Below are positions 1 through 12,668 of a stretch of DNA of 64,000 bases, piece by piece. The notes under the pieces are model-generated. The model did not search any database and had not been told where the DNA came from. It was given only the letters and a program-made list of their open reading frames with translations. The translations under genes were made by a program, and so were the position numbers. This DNA comes from Sphagnum compactum. Its lineage: Eukaryota > Bryophyta > Sphagnopsida > Sphagnales. Numbering within the stretch: position 1 is the first letter of the stretch; each line of letters begins with the position of its first letter. The DNA lies in contig OZ234499.1 in the NCBI GenBank assembly GCA_965153455.1, positions 1,922,001 through 1,986,000 on the forward strand, given 5' to 3'.

Positions 1-740
1 GACCAAGGCAAGGGGGTCGCAAGTGTGCGGGCCTATAAGTAGACCCGGGAGTCATATCACATGCTCCCGGGAGTGCAAAGAGTGTGAGGGAGTGAACCCT
101 CACACTCCCAAGTGAACTCCCATGTTGGGAGTTGGTGAGAGTGGAGTCCCAAAAGGACTCCCGAAACTTCAGAGAGCGTTTTGAGGGGTCAAAACTCAAT
201 GGCTTGTTGCGCTCTTTATATCAATGGAAATCTCTTGAAGTGTAGATGTCTAAAATGGGCTCGCATTGCTCATTTGGACATCTGAAACACGAGTTATGGC
301 CAAAAGAAGGCCCGGGAGTCGAACTCCCGGGAGTCTGCCAGTTTTGACTCCCGACCACAAAAAGTCGGGAATCGACCCGAAATACTTGGCTGCAGAAAAC
401 GTGCGACATGCCGTTGGAAAGGTCTCGACGAGACCTACAACTTTGCTTCAGACGGCGAGTCGATCGGAGGTCTGCTCCGATAGTTACGAAGCTTCAAAGT
501 CGTGGGAGTCCCGAAAATGCGCGATTTCGGGATTCCCACGCGGGAGTCCCGGGACAAAATGGCCATTTGGATGCCACCCCCGCGACGAGCCACAGAGTAT
601 ACTATAGGGAGTAAGGTGGTGGCTTACTCCCGAGCCCGGGGTGTGGTGTGTCAAAGTGAGTCCGAGTTCACTCGTGGCTGTCCCAACACCAAAAGGACCC
701 AGAATGAGTTCTAACCACTTTGTGTGGTTTCATGCAGGCC
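1..740. repeat. GGGAGT/ACTCCC-rich retrotransposon-like leader
   Basis: This stretch is more GC-rich than what follows and is packed with the hexamer GGGAGT and its complement ACTCCC, often as CCCGGGAGT. It contains a block about forced-pair hairpins (GGTCTCGACGAGACC near 420) that, from memory, resembles the region between an LTR and gag in plant Gypsy elements. An open frame lies at 266-607 but has no domain I recognise. There is no visible LTR partner, primer binding site or integrase in the window, so only an element fragment can be supported. It could equally be another class of GC-rich repeat. Confidence 0.35.
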
Positions 741-815
741 CGTGTGAGTGAGCAAAGCTTGTCAACTCTTCCTAGTCTTTCCCGGGACTTCTAGCACGCC
801 CCTCTTACCCCCCCT

Positions 816-1235
816 CTAGTGCTGGAAGTCGGGATCGGGCTCCAAGTTCCAACTCCTTCCGCATTGCCACATACTTGGACCCTCAAGTGGGTCCACTAGG
901 AATTTGGGAGCGCGACATGTAAGAAGAACAACAACTTGATGTTTGCACAAGTTTCCACGCAACGCCCATTCACATGTGCAACAAGCATACTTGGTGAAAG
1001 GAAGTGGGACCTTGTATGTCATATTTGGATGTTGTTGGCTTTGTATCATCCATGCATGGCTAATTTCGTTCAAATCATCTATCCTATGGGTGACATTGGT
1101 GTGAGGGATCAATGGGGCTTGTACAACGTTCGCTTTCACAATGTGTTTCGCAACCTTATTTTTTATGAACCTGCGTTTTTTCATTTCAGCTGTGTGCATG
1201 TAATGTCTTGCAACCGTTGTTGTGAGTTTCCACAC
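816..1235 (-). pseudogene. MULE/FAR1-type transposase fragment with SWIM zinc finger
   Basis: An open frame of 139 codons carries a clear SWIM-type zinc finger: C-T-C-E-W followed by GNLCKH, which gives the C-x-C-xn-C-x-H pattern at about residues 86-100. SWIM fingers lie near the C-terminus of Mutator-like transposases and of the FHY3/FAR1 proteins domesticated from them. No ATG starts the frame (the first codon is GTG), no DDE catalytic domain is visible upstream on this strand, and the neighbourhood is repeats. I read it as a detached transposase or SWIM-protein scrap, not a working gene. The assignment to MULE rather than a host SWIM protein is inference. Confidence 0.55.
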
Positions 1236-1254
1236 TAACTAATCAATCTGTTGT

Positions 1255-2140
1255 TGTATGAACTTTTGTTTTGGAATGAGGTTTGAAGTTTATGAGCTTT
1301 TGCATTTGGAAATAAGGTTTCAATATGTGTTGAGGCTTGAACTTTTGTTTCTAGAATGAAACTTTGAGTTTGTGCACTTTTGTTATGTAATGAAGGTATG
1401 AATTTTTATGAACTTTTACATTTGGATTTGGGAATGAAACTTGTTTAAATTTAAACTTTTGCTTTTAGAATTAAGGTTTCAATATATGTTGAAGCTTGAA
1501 CTTTTGTTTCTAAAATGAGGGCTTTAGTATAATATGTTGAGACTTGAACTTTGGTTTTTGGAATGAAGTTCTAAGTCTTTGATCTTTTGTTTTCGGAATG
1601 AAGGTACGAGTTTATGAACTTTTGGATCTGGAATTAAACTTGTCTAAGTCTAAGCCTTTGCTTTTGAAACTAAGGTTCCAATATATGTTGAAGCTTGAAC
1701 TTTTGTTTTTAGAATTAAGGTTTCAACATATTTTGAGGCTTGAGCTTTGGTTTCTAGAAAGAAGCTTTAAGTTTGTGGTCTTTGTTTTTGGAATGAAACT
1801 ATAAGTTTGTGAACTTTTGTTTGTGGAATTAAGGTTTAAGTCTAGGAACTTCTGCATTTGAAATGAACGTTTGAGCCTAAATCTAAGTCTTTGCTTTTGG
1901 AATTAAGGTTTTTATATATGTTGACCATTTGTTTTTGAAATGAAGCTCTGAGTCAAATGGCCTTTTTTTGGGAATGAAGGTCTAAAGACTAAGTTTGAAC
2001 CTTTACTTTTGGAATTAAAGTTTGATTATGTGACTTTTTGTTTTGGGAATGAAGGTTTGAGTTTATAAGCTTTTAGTTTTGGAATTCAAGTTTGAATTTG
2101 AATTTTTTTTTTTGGGATTGAAGTATGAGTTATTGAATTT
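1255..2140. repeat. Degenerate short tandem array (about 36-45 bp units)
   Basis: The core AACTTTTGTTTNTGGAATGA followed by a GTTTGAGTTTATGA-like tail recurs some twenty times with many substitutions and small indels. Open frames in it (for example 1598-1804) are by-products of the repetition. No promoter or gene is apparent. Confidence 0.75.
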
Positions 2141-2279
2141 GTTATTATAAACCTAAGTCAATCATGGCACCACCATGATTTCAAAAGAAATTCAAGCATA
2201 CGTTCTTCTTTTTAGATCATGTTCTTATTGATCCATCTAATGTTGCAAGTACTAGTATTAAGCTTGATGTTGTTATTGA

Positions 2280-4020
2280 TATAACCCAAGCAAATGAAAA
2301 CCTATCTAAAGCAAGAAAAGGAAAAAAATCTATGAATTGAATTGGCGATTCCAAGATTGATGGGCTACATAACATCCTTGGGCAAAAATTGTTGTGGGTG
2401 TTAATGGAAAGGTAATGCATGTAAAATGCAAAGTTTACAATGTCATGGAAAGGCAAGATAAGCTTATGGTTTTCAAGTTGGAATCTTTGTGGAAACATGT
2501 TGGTCAAAGGAAGGCCATAGTTGCATTTGTGTGTGTAGTAGTGGGGCATTTCTATTTTTTAAAAAACTATTCAACATGTGATTAATGAGAAGTTGTATGT
2601 GCAAAAAGGTAAGGATGTTATTTGGCAGTAGGTAGCTAAAGGGGTTGTGGTGGAGAGGAAAAAAAAAATCCAATTTGCTTTTGTTTCCACTTGCTTTCAG
2701 AGCTGGCCCATGATTGAATATGAACAGATGCAATCTTTGTTTGCATTCCTTAAGGTGCCTATTCACCCATCCAAGTGCTAGAGTGATTGTGTTGGATGCG
2801 AGATTTTGAATCTCTAAACCATGTGGTATTGATTGCCATTGAAAAGGTTGTTTTGGCTTTAAACTTTTTATATATCTTTGTTAATGAAATCACTATAATT
2901 GATAATCAGAGTTGATTTTAGTCCATTGTTATGTGGTGGCAAGTTGGAAACATGTCCTTATTTTGCTCACATTTGAGCATTGGGTTGAAGGTGGGACTAC
3001 TGCTAATATAAAATGTGTGATCTTAGTTGCTCTCATTATGTATGGTGGTTTGACCAATGAGGAAATTGTTGAATGGGTTGTGTGTTTAGGAGTTGATGGC
3101 ATTTACATGTTTCAAGGGGTCAGATTTGGAGTAATTGTCTTAATGAAGACCTAATAAACACCTTACCTCATTGGAATTCATTGTATGGCATATCAAACAA
3201 ACCTTACAATGCAAAGTTTGTCTTCCATGTTGATGGTGTCCAAATTGGAGGATTTTTTTCAATCACTTTACATGTATTTCTTTAGCTCCCCAAAATGCCA
3301 CCTTGAGTTCAGAAAACTTGCTGAAATTGTGGAAATAGAGGGATTGAAAGTTCTTTGGAATGTTAAGACAAGGTGGATCAACATGTTGGCACCTTTCAAA
3401 AAGTTTGGGAAAGATTGTAAGACCTTAATTGCTAAAATGGCAGTTGACAATGGCATTGTGGAGGCCTCCAAGGCTAATTTGGTGAATTTGTGTGATGTTG
3501 GCACAATCTTGGGCTTGCCATGTGTTTTGCCTATGCTGGAATCTATCAATGCCTTGATGAAATTTGTGCAAATTAATGATGTCTTTGTATGTGACTACAC
3601 TGCAATAATTAAAATTTGCTAAACTAATTTGTACAAAATGTACAAGGACTCCACCATTTCATCCTAGCCTGAGAATTTTGGACGAAGTTTATAGATGTTG
3701 TAAACACATCTTGTAAGATTATTCAAAATTGGGTCACTGACCTAAATGATGGCATAAAACATTTGGCTTTTCATATCATTGGACAATTTTGCATGGTCCA
3801 TTATGTTGATTCCATAACTAATATGCATTTTGCAATTACTCGAGAGGGTTTTGATCAAGCTATCAAAAGTGTCAAAGCTCAAGAATGTGTGATGTGTTGG
3901 TCCTTGAATTGGAGCGCATGTTTCCAAATCATGATTTGACGAATGTTTTTGGGATTTTTTACCCACAATACTAGTTGTAAGTGGATTGTGAATTCTCTTT
4001 TGCAAACCATCTAGCATTGA
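2280..4020 (+). pseudogene. Decayed hAT-superfamily transposase, copy 1
   Basis: Pieces of one transposase appear in order on the plus strand but in shifting frames. Around 2,385-2,560 is an N-terminal zinc-binding-like segment (VKCKVYN..ERQDKL..KLESL.KH). Near 2,870-2,910 is a piece containing EITIIDNQS. At 2,960-3,150 is the segment GGLTNEEI...GVDGIYMFQG. At 3,185-3,622 is a long open segment with SPKCHLEFRKLAEI and LWNVKTRWINML, then LCDVGTILGLPCVLPMLESI. These motifs match, from memory, the RNase-H-fold hAT-like transposases common in plants. Stops and frameshifts separate every block, so it is dead. A related copy lies at 37,513-39,450 in the opposite direction. Confidence 0.7.
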
Positions 4021-5713
4021 TTAAACGACATTATTGTACATCCAAACAAGTTGCTACTGAAAGTAGATGGGTTTTTAAGCCACTTTAGAAGATACTCTAA
4101 ATTTATAAAGTTTTCTTTTCAAGTTGACCATGAAAAATTAAGCTTCTAAAACCATGGCAGGACCTAGATCTCGAGGGGGACACTAGTAAAAAAAAGTGAA
4201 AAAAAAGTGAGTAAAAATATAAGGTGCAATATATTGGTTGTTGGGTGCAAATTATAAGTTAATTAGTTAAAAAATATGTTACATCTTATTTAAATAATCA
4301 ATTATAATATAGGGTATGTAATAATCTAAAATGATGGATTATAATTAATATAAGGTGACTTTAATATATATATATATTAGACAATTAGATAATAATAGGG
4401 TGATAAAAATTAGGTTGGACAATTATTTAATACCTTCTTAAAAATGGTCGTTTGATGCACATAGATCCCAAACATTACACACTGTGTCCCCCCAGTACCT
4501 AGAGTGAGAATCCATTGATTAAGTTATAGCATCAACTTGCCACAAACAGTCTGTTGGTGATTTGTCCTTTTAAATTCATGAAACTTGTTGAACTTGCCAT
4601 TGTTTAGGACATTGGAAATGTGAAAGATGAATGAATAGTTTCCACTTTTAGTTTTATGAAGTCCAAGTTGCGAAATCGATTAGCAGGGCATTTGAATATT
4701 GTCATACAAAAGTTTGCTTAGAACCTCTACATTAAGGAAACTTTTCTTTTTCAACAAACTATTACACAATGAAATGATGGAAACCAGGCCAAGATTGGAA
4801 TGAATGCTTGAGCATTGGGCTCAAGGTTTGGAGTTTGGATGCAAGGTTGAAGGATGTATATGTGAATGCATTTTTCATTACATAGCCTTGTTTTGTCTTT
4901 TTTGTATCATTAATATACTAACATCATTAACTTCTACTGTTATTTTGTGTTGCAATGGGCATGATCTTTGTGACGGGGGTTCAGATCCCCCACAAAGTGC
5001 TTAGAGTTAGAAGTTTGTAATTTAAAAGTCTATTTGTAATTTTCACTTGTTACCAAAAGTTGTTTGTTGGAAGCCTAAAATTGATTGATTGCCCCACCAA
5101 CATGTGTAGGGCCTACTCCTACTCACACAGATGTCCAAATAGGAGCCACCTGGAACTTCTATAACTTCAAAACTCTTCACCAAATTACACTTTTGTTGCT
5201 GCAATATAACCACCTACATCACACTAATTTTTCATCCAAATAGCTATAAAGGCTTTGTCTTTTCAAACCCCCTTCCCACTCGCGCTACAAATTCAAAACA
5301 TAAAAACAAACACATAAAAACAAACACCGAGTACAAGTCATCTTACAAAAGTGGAAGTACAAAAATGGTAACATTGAAGAAAGTATCTTGAACTTCAACT
5401 AAAAAAGAAAAAATCTTTTACAATTAATTACAAAGGGTATAACTAAAAGCATTGATAATGGCAGCCAAATAATCCTGAGATGGGATCCCTTTTTTTGTTA
5501 GAGCTACCAATTTATCAGAGTTCTCTGGAGCCCAAAGCACTTTAAAAGAGCCTATCTTAGAATGCGCTCCTGAAGAAGCAAAACTATGTAGAAATGAATG
5601 CTCTCCAGAGTACATTGGAGAGCAATAGCCCAATGTCTTTGTTGGAGTTTTACTTTTTTCTCTTCTTTTGTGATGGACTAGGGAGCAGGACAGAGAGATA
5701 AGGAGAAGAAGCT
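4021..5713. other. Intergenic; AT-rich, one GC hairpin
   Basis: No gene is seen. The part near 4,150-4,480 is AT-rich and probably the tail of the hAT remnant. A short GC-rich hairpin at 4,966-4,997 is listed separately. The stretch just below 5,713 is probably the 3' untranslated region of the membrane-protein gene; the minus-strand open frame at 5,424-5,633 lies there and looks incidental. Confidence 0.5.
4966..4997. other. Hairpin with a tRNA T-arm-like tip
   Basis: CTTTGT pairs with ACAAAG around an inner GGGGG/CCCCC stem. The 7-base loop TTCAGAT resembles the T-loop consensus TTCRANY except at one position. No D-arm or anticodon arm precedes it, so it is not a tRNA gene; it may be a tRNA- or SINE-derived trace. 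Confidence 0.5.
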
Positions 5714-8700
5714 TTATCTTTCCTCCAAGGGTCTAATAGGGGAGATTGCATCTCGCAAGGGAAGAAGGTTTTGGGAGTGGGAGTAAGTTTGTTGTCTGCT
5801 TGCCTTGGGGATGCTTCTTCTTGATGAAGAGGTTGCTGCATCACCAGAGTAGGATGTCTCTAGCACTGAAGTGAGGTGGTGCTGTGGAGTAATTTCTCCA
5901 TCAAAGGTTGCATTTGAGAGAGAATCATCAGTGCAACTCTCATTGCCAGCGATCTGTCTGCAGTGGAGACTTAACCTCCTATCCATTTGACCTGGACTTA
6001 CAATTGGAGAGGAAATATGCATAGGAGAGGAGGGTGTTGTTCTTGTACCTCCAGCTCCTTGAAGATAGCTGCTGAATTCTTCATCCTTTCTAGGACAAGA
6101 AAAGCTTGCTCTAGCAAGCTCCTGCAGCATCCTGAGCTCATCCTTCTGTGTATCTTTGATGGAACCTTTCGATCTCTTCCTGCTCCCTGACTGTTTCCCA
6201 GGTCCTGGCAAACTTTGAGTTGGAGACTCTACAGAAGATAATGGGCTTGCGTCATCATTCCCATTTGCAGGTAATTTCATAGATCTTGGATGGACAAAAC
6301 CTGAAGGCTCTGGGGAAAATAGTGGATTTTCAGCTTGTGTAAAACCTTGTTCAGGAGATCTTAGCCCAGTCTCTTGATCATGATAACTTTGCTCTTCATC
6401 TGGAACACAGAGAGGTGCTGCAGGGATTACAGGTGCTGGAGATTTGCACTCTGCATTGACAAATCTTGACCAACTCTCTCGAGGGAGAAAAGGGAGGAGG
6501 AATCCATGACCAAGCTTCTCCAGTCCCTCCATGACTGAAGGATTATTGCTGGAAGCAAAATGACAGAGTTGGTTCATCAAAGCATGCCACACATTGGCAA
6601 ACTGTGCCACAAAACTAACAAGGAGAAGAACCAGCATAAGGATCCCTATTTCTGTGTGGTTCTCAGTTGGCTGATCTCTAGCAATCAAGACTATAGCAGC
6701 TGCAAAAATACCTGCCTGTGAAAGAAGGGAGATTGACTCTGCCAACTGCACTCCTCTCTTTCTGAAAGGCTTTAAGACTACAAGATACAGAAGTTGCAAG
6801 ACAGTGTATGCGAGCACCACGATTACTTGCCTCCATGAATTTCCAGACCCAGAATAAAAACTAAATAGCAGCCCAATCAGAATGCGCCTTCCAAGATCAA
6901 TGAGAATGTAAGCAGATCGAGCAGCTCCAAGAACTTTACGTGCAAATGACACCAGTATCTCATCCATTTTATTGTTGGAGCTTGTTGTCCTGATTTGCTC
7001 AACCCCTTGGGTGGCGACCGACTTCTGTAGAGTGATGGCTGAGTTCCCTTCACATTGATTCATCAATGTTGGTGGCCCTTTGAGATCTTCAAAGAGAATT
7101 CCATACCTTGGCAAGAACATGGAGTCCAGGCCCTTTTTCTGGAACCACTTGCCAGGTTGGCCCGAGCCTGCCAAGAGGGTGAGAAGAAGATTATGTTCTC
7201 TGGAAGCCTGCATCCCATTGCATGTCTCTTGATATTGAACCAACTCCCCCATGAAAATGCCATATATGAGGAAAATGGATACTGAAAGAAGAAATGATGC
7301 AGGGATCAAGAGTAATAGCACACCAACTCCAATGCCAGCCTCTGTGCCCCCTGCAGTCCCAAACTTTGTCCTGCACTCTTAGAATGTGCAGCTTCATCAA
7401 CTCTGGATAACAGAGACAGCAGAGATTTTTCTGGTGACACAATTCATGATGCCTGACATGCATTATCTCATAGGAATCTAGATACACAAGCTGCAAACCA
7501 ATTTCATATTCAGAGGATCAGAGATTTGCTTTCATGTAGAATGTCTACCTCTGATGGTGAATGCAGATGCTTGGCACATAGCTGGCAAGGCAAGCACAAG
7601 GAGAAAGAGTTCAAATCGAGGGACACTGAGGGTTCCTTTAGGAAAAACATTTGTTCGCCACCGCAAGAATAGCAAAGTCAGCACATGCAGGAGGATCAAA
7701 CCACCTCCTACCACTGCTAACCAAAACATATTTCTCTGAAACTCTTGCCACCTACAACAAGGATCATCAAACACTGGGTCAAAGACAGTCTTGTTAAAAA
7801 AATTGAATCAAATTGCAACTTTAATCCTTCAATTTTGACCCTTAACATCCAATTTGTGAGCAGTGTGAAGGAAATTCAATTCAGAAGTAGATGGACAAAT
7901 GTGAAGTTAATTTGGAGTAGGAAGGACTGATTTGGCAATGCAAAAGAGAGACATGTCTCACACCCAAGAGAGAATGTGAGGAGATGATGGATGTGTGAAT
8001 GCTGGTGAATATGAGCTCATTTACAGTACAAAAAACTCTTGATTTGGGAAATTTTTTTGTCAAGCCAGGGCTCGTTCTGTACAAAAGCACAAACTATGAC
8101 AGGAGGTTTTGGAAGGCAGAAGACAAGGAGCTTGAATATCATGCTTACCCAGTGTACTTTCTTGTATTGAGCATGTCCTTTAATGACTCCAAGTTTGTGG
8201 ATTGACTCTGCAGAATGTACAACAGTGGCAGTTAAAGCATGATGAGTTGCAAATTGACAGGGAAGTTAACTACTATGATTTTTCACATCCCAAGGTCTTG
8301 TGGCCAGAGAGAGCCTGTGCTGAGTTGGATAGAACAAGAATGTAGACAATAATGAGCTATTCTTTGGTTTTTATCCAATGTGAATCCACACAAATTTGGG
8401 GGGGATAAGAAAAAAGGGAGAGACACACACAGAGGAATCTACCAGAAAGTAAAGCTTGTATTCACCAGCAATGAGAGCAGGTCCAAAGAGGCTTGTGTTG
8501 GATCCTAGCAAGCGTCCTCTATGGACGTAATTGCCCAGCTCTTCTTCAAGTGGGGAACAGAAAGTATCTCCCATCATAAGCAGCTGTCGTCCTCCACGAT
8601 CCAACAATTGGACCACAATTGGAAGGTTTGACGCTACATGTGTCCCATAAATAGAGCTGCTTCTGGATGTCTGACTGTGTTGCCATGGAGTCCTCACATT

Positions 8701-11700
8701 TGGAATCAACCATTGAAGACCTTCCACTGTCTCACTGTACTCTATAGGAAGGCTCACATCTAGCCAATCTGAGAGAGCAAAAACCTGGAGATGACTTGCC
8801 ATGCCCTGCAAAATCCTAAGCACTGAGCTATAGGTTCACACCCCAAAAAGTTCTATACAGGAACACTTGTGCTGCTGTGGACAAACAGTGTTCTCTGAAG
8901 AAGAAGAGACTCTGGATCATCATATATCTGGATAATCAATAAGTTCAAATGAGCTGTACCAGAGGAAGGTGGGAGGAGGCTTTGTACCATCAAGGACAAC
9001 TAGAAAATTTCATGAAACAGGGAAGAACTAGCATAGAAATCAACATTATAGTGACCTCACTTACCAATAGATTGCTTGATGGGCCTGCAGCCAAGGAACC
9101 AGACATCCAGCTAGAGGGAGCACCTGCAGCTGCTAGACTTGCAGATGACACTGAAAGAGCAGCTGAGGCTAAGGCTGTGGTCAGAAGGCCAGCTGTAGTA
9201 AAGAAATAAAGTACCACTGAGACTTCTGGTGCTATATCTGCACACCCAGAGCAACAGTTTCCTGGTATCAGTGAAACCAAACAATTTCAAATGAGCACTA
9301 ACAAGGCAGGAGTTTGGAGAGGAGATTGTTAACTGACAACAATGAAACTTACAATGTTGTACTTTAAGGATGGGTGAGGCCAAGTTTAAGTTTCCAGCAA
9401 TGTCCATTGTTTGATTCTCAGGCACCGCAATCCTCATAAGAGTGTTATCAAATATGTACACCTCAAGTGCATATGTTGTTTCTGAGACCTGTTTGAAGCT
9501 GCAAAACCAGGTGTCAGACAGTTGTGTAAGACAGAATATTCTTTGAAACTGGGAGGTGTCGTAGTTGGAGTTGAAGTTTCTGGTTGCAGAATGACTATGA
9601 TAGCCATAGTTCAAAAAGAGGCCAAATGCAACAAAAGCTCAAACAAGCAGTGAGCATATCTAGAGGTGTGGATTGGAATTTGTGCGCCTGCCTTGTCAAG
9701 TTTCCTCCTGATATTGTAACACCTGAGGAGTTGAACAGGAAGACAGGTTCTGTGAATTGTATCAGAACAGGGATAATGTGGCTCTTTGTCTTTGCAGGTG
9801 CTATGGTACTGAGCTGCACTTCAGGCCTTTCCGTATCTGATACAGAAACAGAGGGAGTCAGAATAGTGCATTCAAAAGAAAAGGAAACCAAGTCAAAACA
9901 TACACTATACATGAGAAAAGTAACGAAGGATCAGATGATGTTTCAAGACAATGAGGAAGCAAAAAATAGACCCTTCTTGCCATCCAATTTCTTTCTTCCT
10001 TCCTCAGGAAAGATACACAGAATCTTGGAGCACATACCAAAGAGGAACGTGGTATTTGTTGTTTTGGCAGCCAGAGTGCCATATATACTTCGCACTCTGT
10101 TTCCTGGAAGTGCTACAGTCACCACAGCAATGCTGGAAATGTTTCGAAGCTGCAGAAAAGATGACACAGGGCACTTATTCACGAGGCATATCACCTCCTG
10201 ACTCTGTCATAATCTTCTTCCTGCTTAACATTCGGCCACATCCCTCTGGAAGATGATGGTACAAACATGATGAAACAACGATCTTTGAGACAGATTCTAA
10301 AAGAAAGACAATATCATTTGGTACTTCACTTCATTCTTGAAGACTCACAATGTAACCAAAATGCTGTATCCCAAAACTTCTTCGTTGGATTGATGTCAGA
10401 ACACCGGTGCTGACTTCAAGTATCTGCTGAAGCTCATTAGCTGTACAGGTAACTGGTTGAGAGAAATCTAAGAAGATGATCAGATCAGCAACACTATTTG
10501 TGGCTTGGATTGTCCTTGACTGATTACTGATTAAAACTTGAGAATCTGGAATAGCTGTCCAGAGGTCGACAGAAGGAGCGCTTCTATCTGTTCACATAAA
10601 AAAGAAGCACAGAACAAAACATTCACATACATGTAAAGACAGAGACATGTGGTAAACAAAAGCATGTGAAACCTGTTTCACAGTCACGGGGTTGCTCAGT
10701 CAACCTGCAAATGCAAAGGAACTTTGAAAACACATTAATATCTAGTTTTCAAGAAAACTTTGGTACCGAATCGAATGACAAAACTAGAGTTTGCGCTCCT
10801 TTCAAACAGATTGCCGGCCACATCAGCACAAGCTCTCTTTGCAATTACAATGGTGGCTTTGCCACTTGGAACTTGAGTTGACAGCATGACTATGGCAGAG
10901 TAAACAAGTCCATGCTCAATCTCCTGAAATGTTGATGGTACAACAACCCCAGCTCCATAGACTAGCAGCTGCTTTCAGAAACAAAGGAATAACCAATCTG
11001 TGAGGAAAAACTCAATTTCTTGAAGCGAAGAAGATGCTGCCCACATATCAAGTGCCACCCATATGCTGAACAGTTTCAATTAACTCTGGTTGCAACTAGA
11101 AGTCAAGGTTCAAAACATACATCACAGGAGCTGGTGCTTGGACATACAAAGCCTCCATCTTGATCACATACTTCACTAAAGGTTATGTTGACAGTGACAT
11201 TGACTGCATTCGTGTATGCCTGCCCAGCATCCACAACAGCTGTTGGAGGAATTGTATCTGCAAACATGGTGAAAATCAATTGATCAATTCCCAGAGTCTA
11301 GACCAGTATTCTTTTCATTCAAGCTATTGTTTCATTTTGCTCCAACAAAAACTCAGGGTTGTAACAATTTCAGTTGAGTCTTCAAAATTGTCACTGCACT
11401 CTTAGATCACTTTTATTGAGAATGTTGGATTGTGAGAAAGTCCCTCCAAGCATTTCAGAGAGAAAGAGCATAAAGTAATTTGCCTTCAGCTTCCACAAAG
11501 TCTAGTTTGAAGACAAAGACAGATTTCCAGATGCTCAATCCCCTCATATGAGGAACATGAAAAGAATCCACAGGCTTCAACCTGGAGATCAGGATGCAAT
11601 TCATGAAAACCAGGACACTTTCTTGACAAAAAGTCAAATCAATAAACTAGAGAAACAAAAGTCTTAGTAAAGGTCTCACCAACAGTCCAGTTGAACTGTG

Positions 11701-12668
11701 AAACTGCAAATGCTCCGCTGGACATGTTTACTGTAACAGTAAACACATGTCTCCCATTTGCAAGGCTCACATATGAGTCTTGGTGGCTGAGGCAGGCCTG
11801 AAAGTCACCTTGATCCAGCTGCAGCAAATCAGATACTAAAAATTGGGGTCAGTAAGTGAAGATATTACAGAAGAAGGACTGCTTTGTCATGTTCTGATGG
11901 CAGCAACACCGACCTCGAATGGCTGGTGATGGCTTCAGATCTTCACGTCTTCAGCACATACTCTGAGCTCTGTTTGTCAGGAAAAAACTAACAACAGAAC
12001 CTTGAGTCATTGAAGACTTGATAGAAGTAAGGTTCTCTTTCCATTAGGCTGTTGTGATCACAGTTGCACACAGCATGCTGCAATCACAGCATGTCTAATG
12101 GAAAGCCAATGACATAGGGCCTTGTTTCTTGCTGGACATGGGCAGGTGCTTTCCATTGGAGAGCTACAACTGCGTTGAAAATATGTAGTTAATCAAGGTT
12201 AGGAACTCTGAGAACACATTCCTATGAAAGCAAAAAGACAGATGTCACTTTGTGACGAGTCAGATTTCGACTGAGAGCTCTCACAGGTAGAGATGTGAGG
12301 TGATTATGAGCACAGATAGCTGGAAAAAAATCATGGAACGCTATTGTGATCTCAGAATCTGTGATCACAGCAGTCTAATGGAAAGATGTCCTAATTACCT
12401 TGCACTGAATTGCGCAATGTAACTGCCTGCAAGGATCACTGCCATTCGCTCCGACAATGTGAAATCGAAAAGTGGCATTCGTCCGGGAAGTGATAGGCGG
12501 TGGTGTCTCAGTAAAGGCGATGCTTAAAGGAGCGCTCCTCTCCCCCTGAACAAGCAGTATGTGTGTAGTACTGAGCAAACACACTACAACAAAGCTCCAG
12601 TGCCATAATTGAAGCACGCTGCGGAGGGTCTCCATCCACTGAAGCAACCAAGAAGAATCTCTTGTCAT
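5714..12668 (-). CDS. Multi-pass membrane protein with extracellular Ig-like repeats (1,274 aa, 13 exons)
   Basis: Exons, 5' to 3': 12668-12399, 11818-11680, 11257-11121, 10968-10767, 10587-10349, 10149-10038, 9836-9692, 9498-9353, 9237-9065, 8805-8443, 8207-8149, 7751-7549, 7350-5714. All phases join into one frame of 1,274 residues. A signal peptide occupies about residues 15-42. It is followed by beta-rich Ig-like modules: FTETPPP..., a CxLDxGxFxxC module, DTIPPTA...TNAVNVTV, and KRACADVAGN. Membrane segments lie near 467-495, 668-692, 706-724 and 735-762, with more near 880-990. The C-terminal tail is about 250 residues, Ser/Pro-rich and probably cytosolic. I recognise the overall arrangement as a conserved plant family without an assigned function; the membrane block loosely recalls TRP-like (Flc/Pkd2) proteins, which is inference. 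The intron 7 donor reads AAG|GCAGGC, an apparent GC-AG intron. An alternative in-frame start is ATG 12635. Confidence 0.85.
12037..12385. mobile_element. Terminal-inverted-repeat element (MITE-like) in intron 1
   Basis: The 27-bp ends are near-perfect inverted copies: 12037-12063 begins CTTTCCATTAGGCTG and 12359-12385 ends in CTAATGGAAAG, with two mismatches. A third related segment lies at about 12,080-12,106. The element is about 349 bp, non-coding and wholly within intron 1 of the membrane-protein gene. No clear target-site duplication flanks these ends, so the superfamily is undetermined. Confidence 0.65.

Noticed and set aside
4966-4997. tRNA gene suggested by the GGGGGTTCAGATCCCCC stem-loop
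   Set aside because: No D-arm, anticodon arm or acceptor stem of proper spacing lies upstream; the outer pairing makes a simple hairpin.
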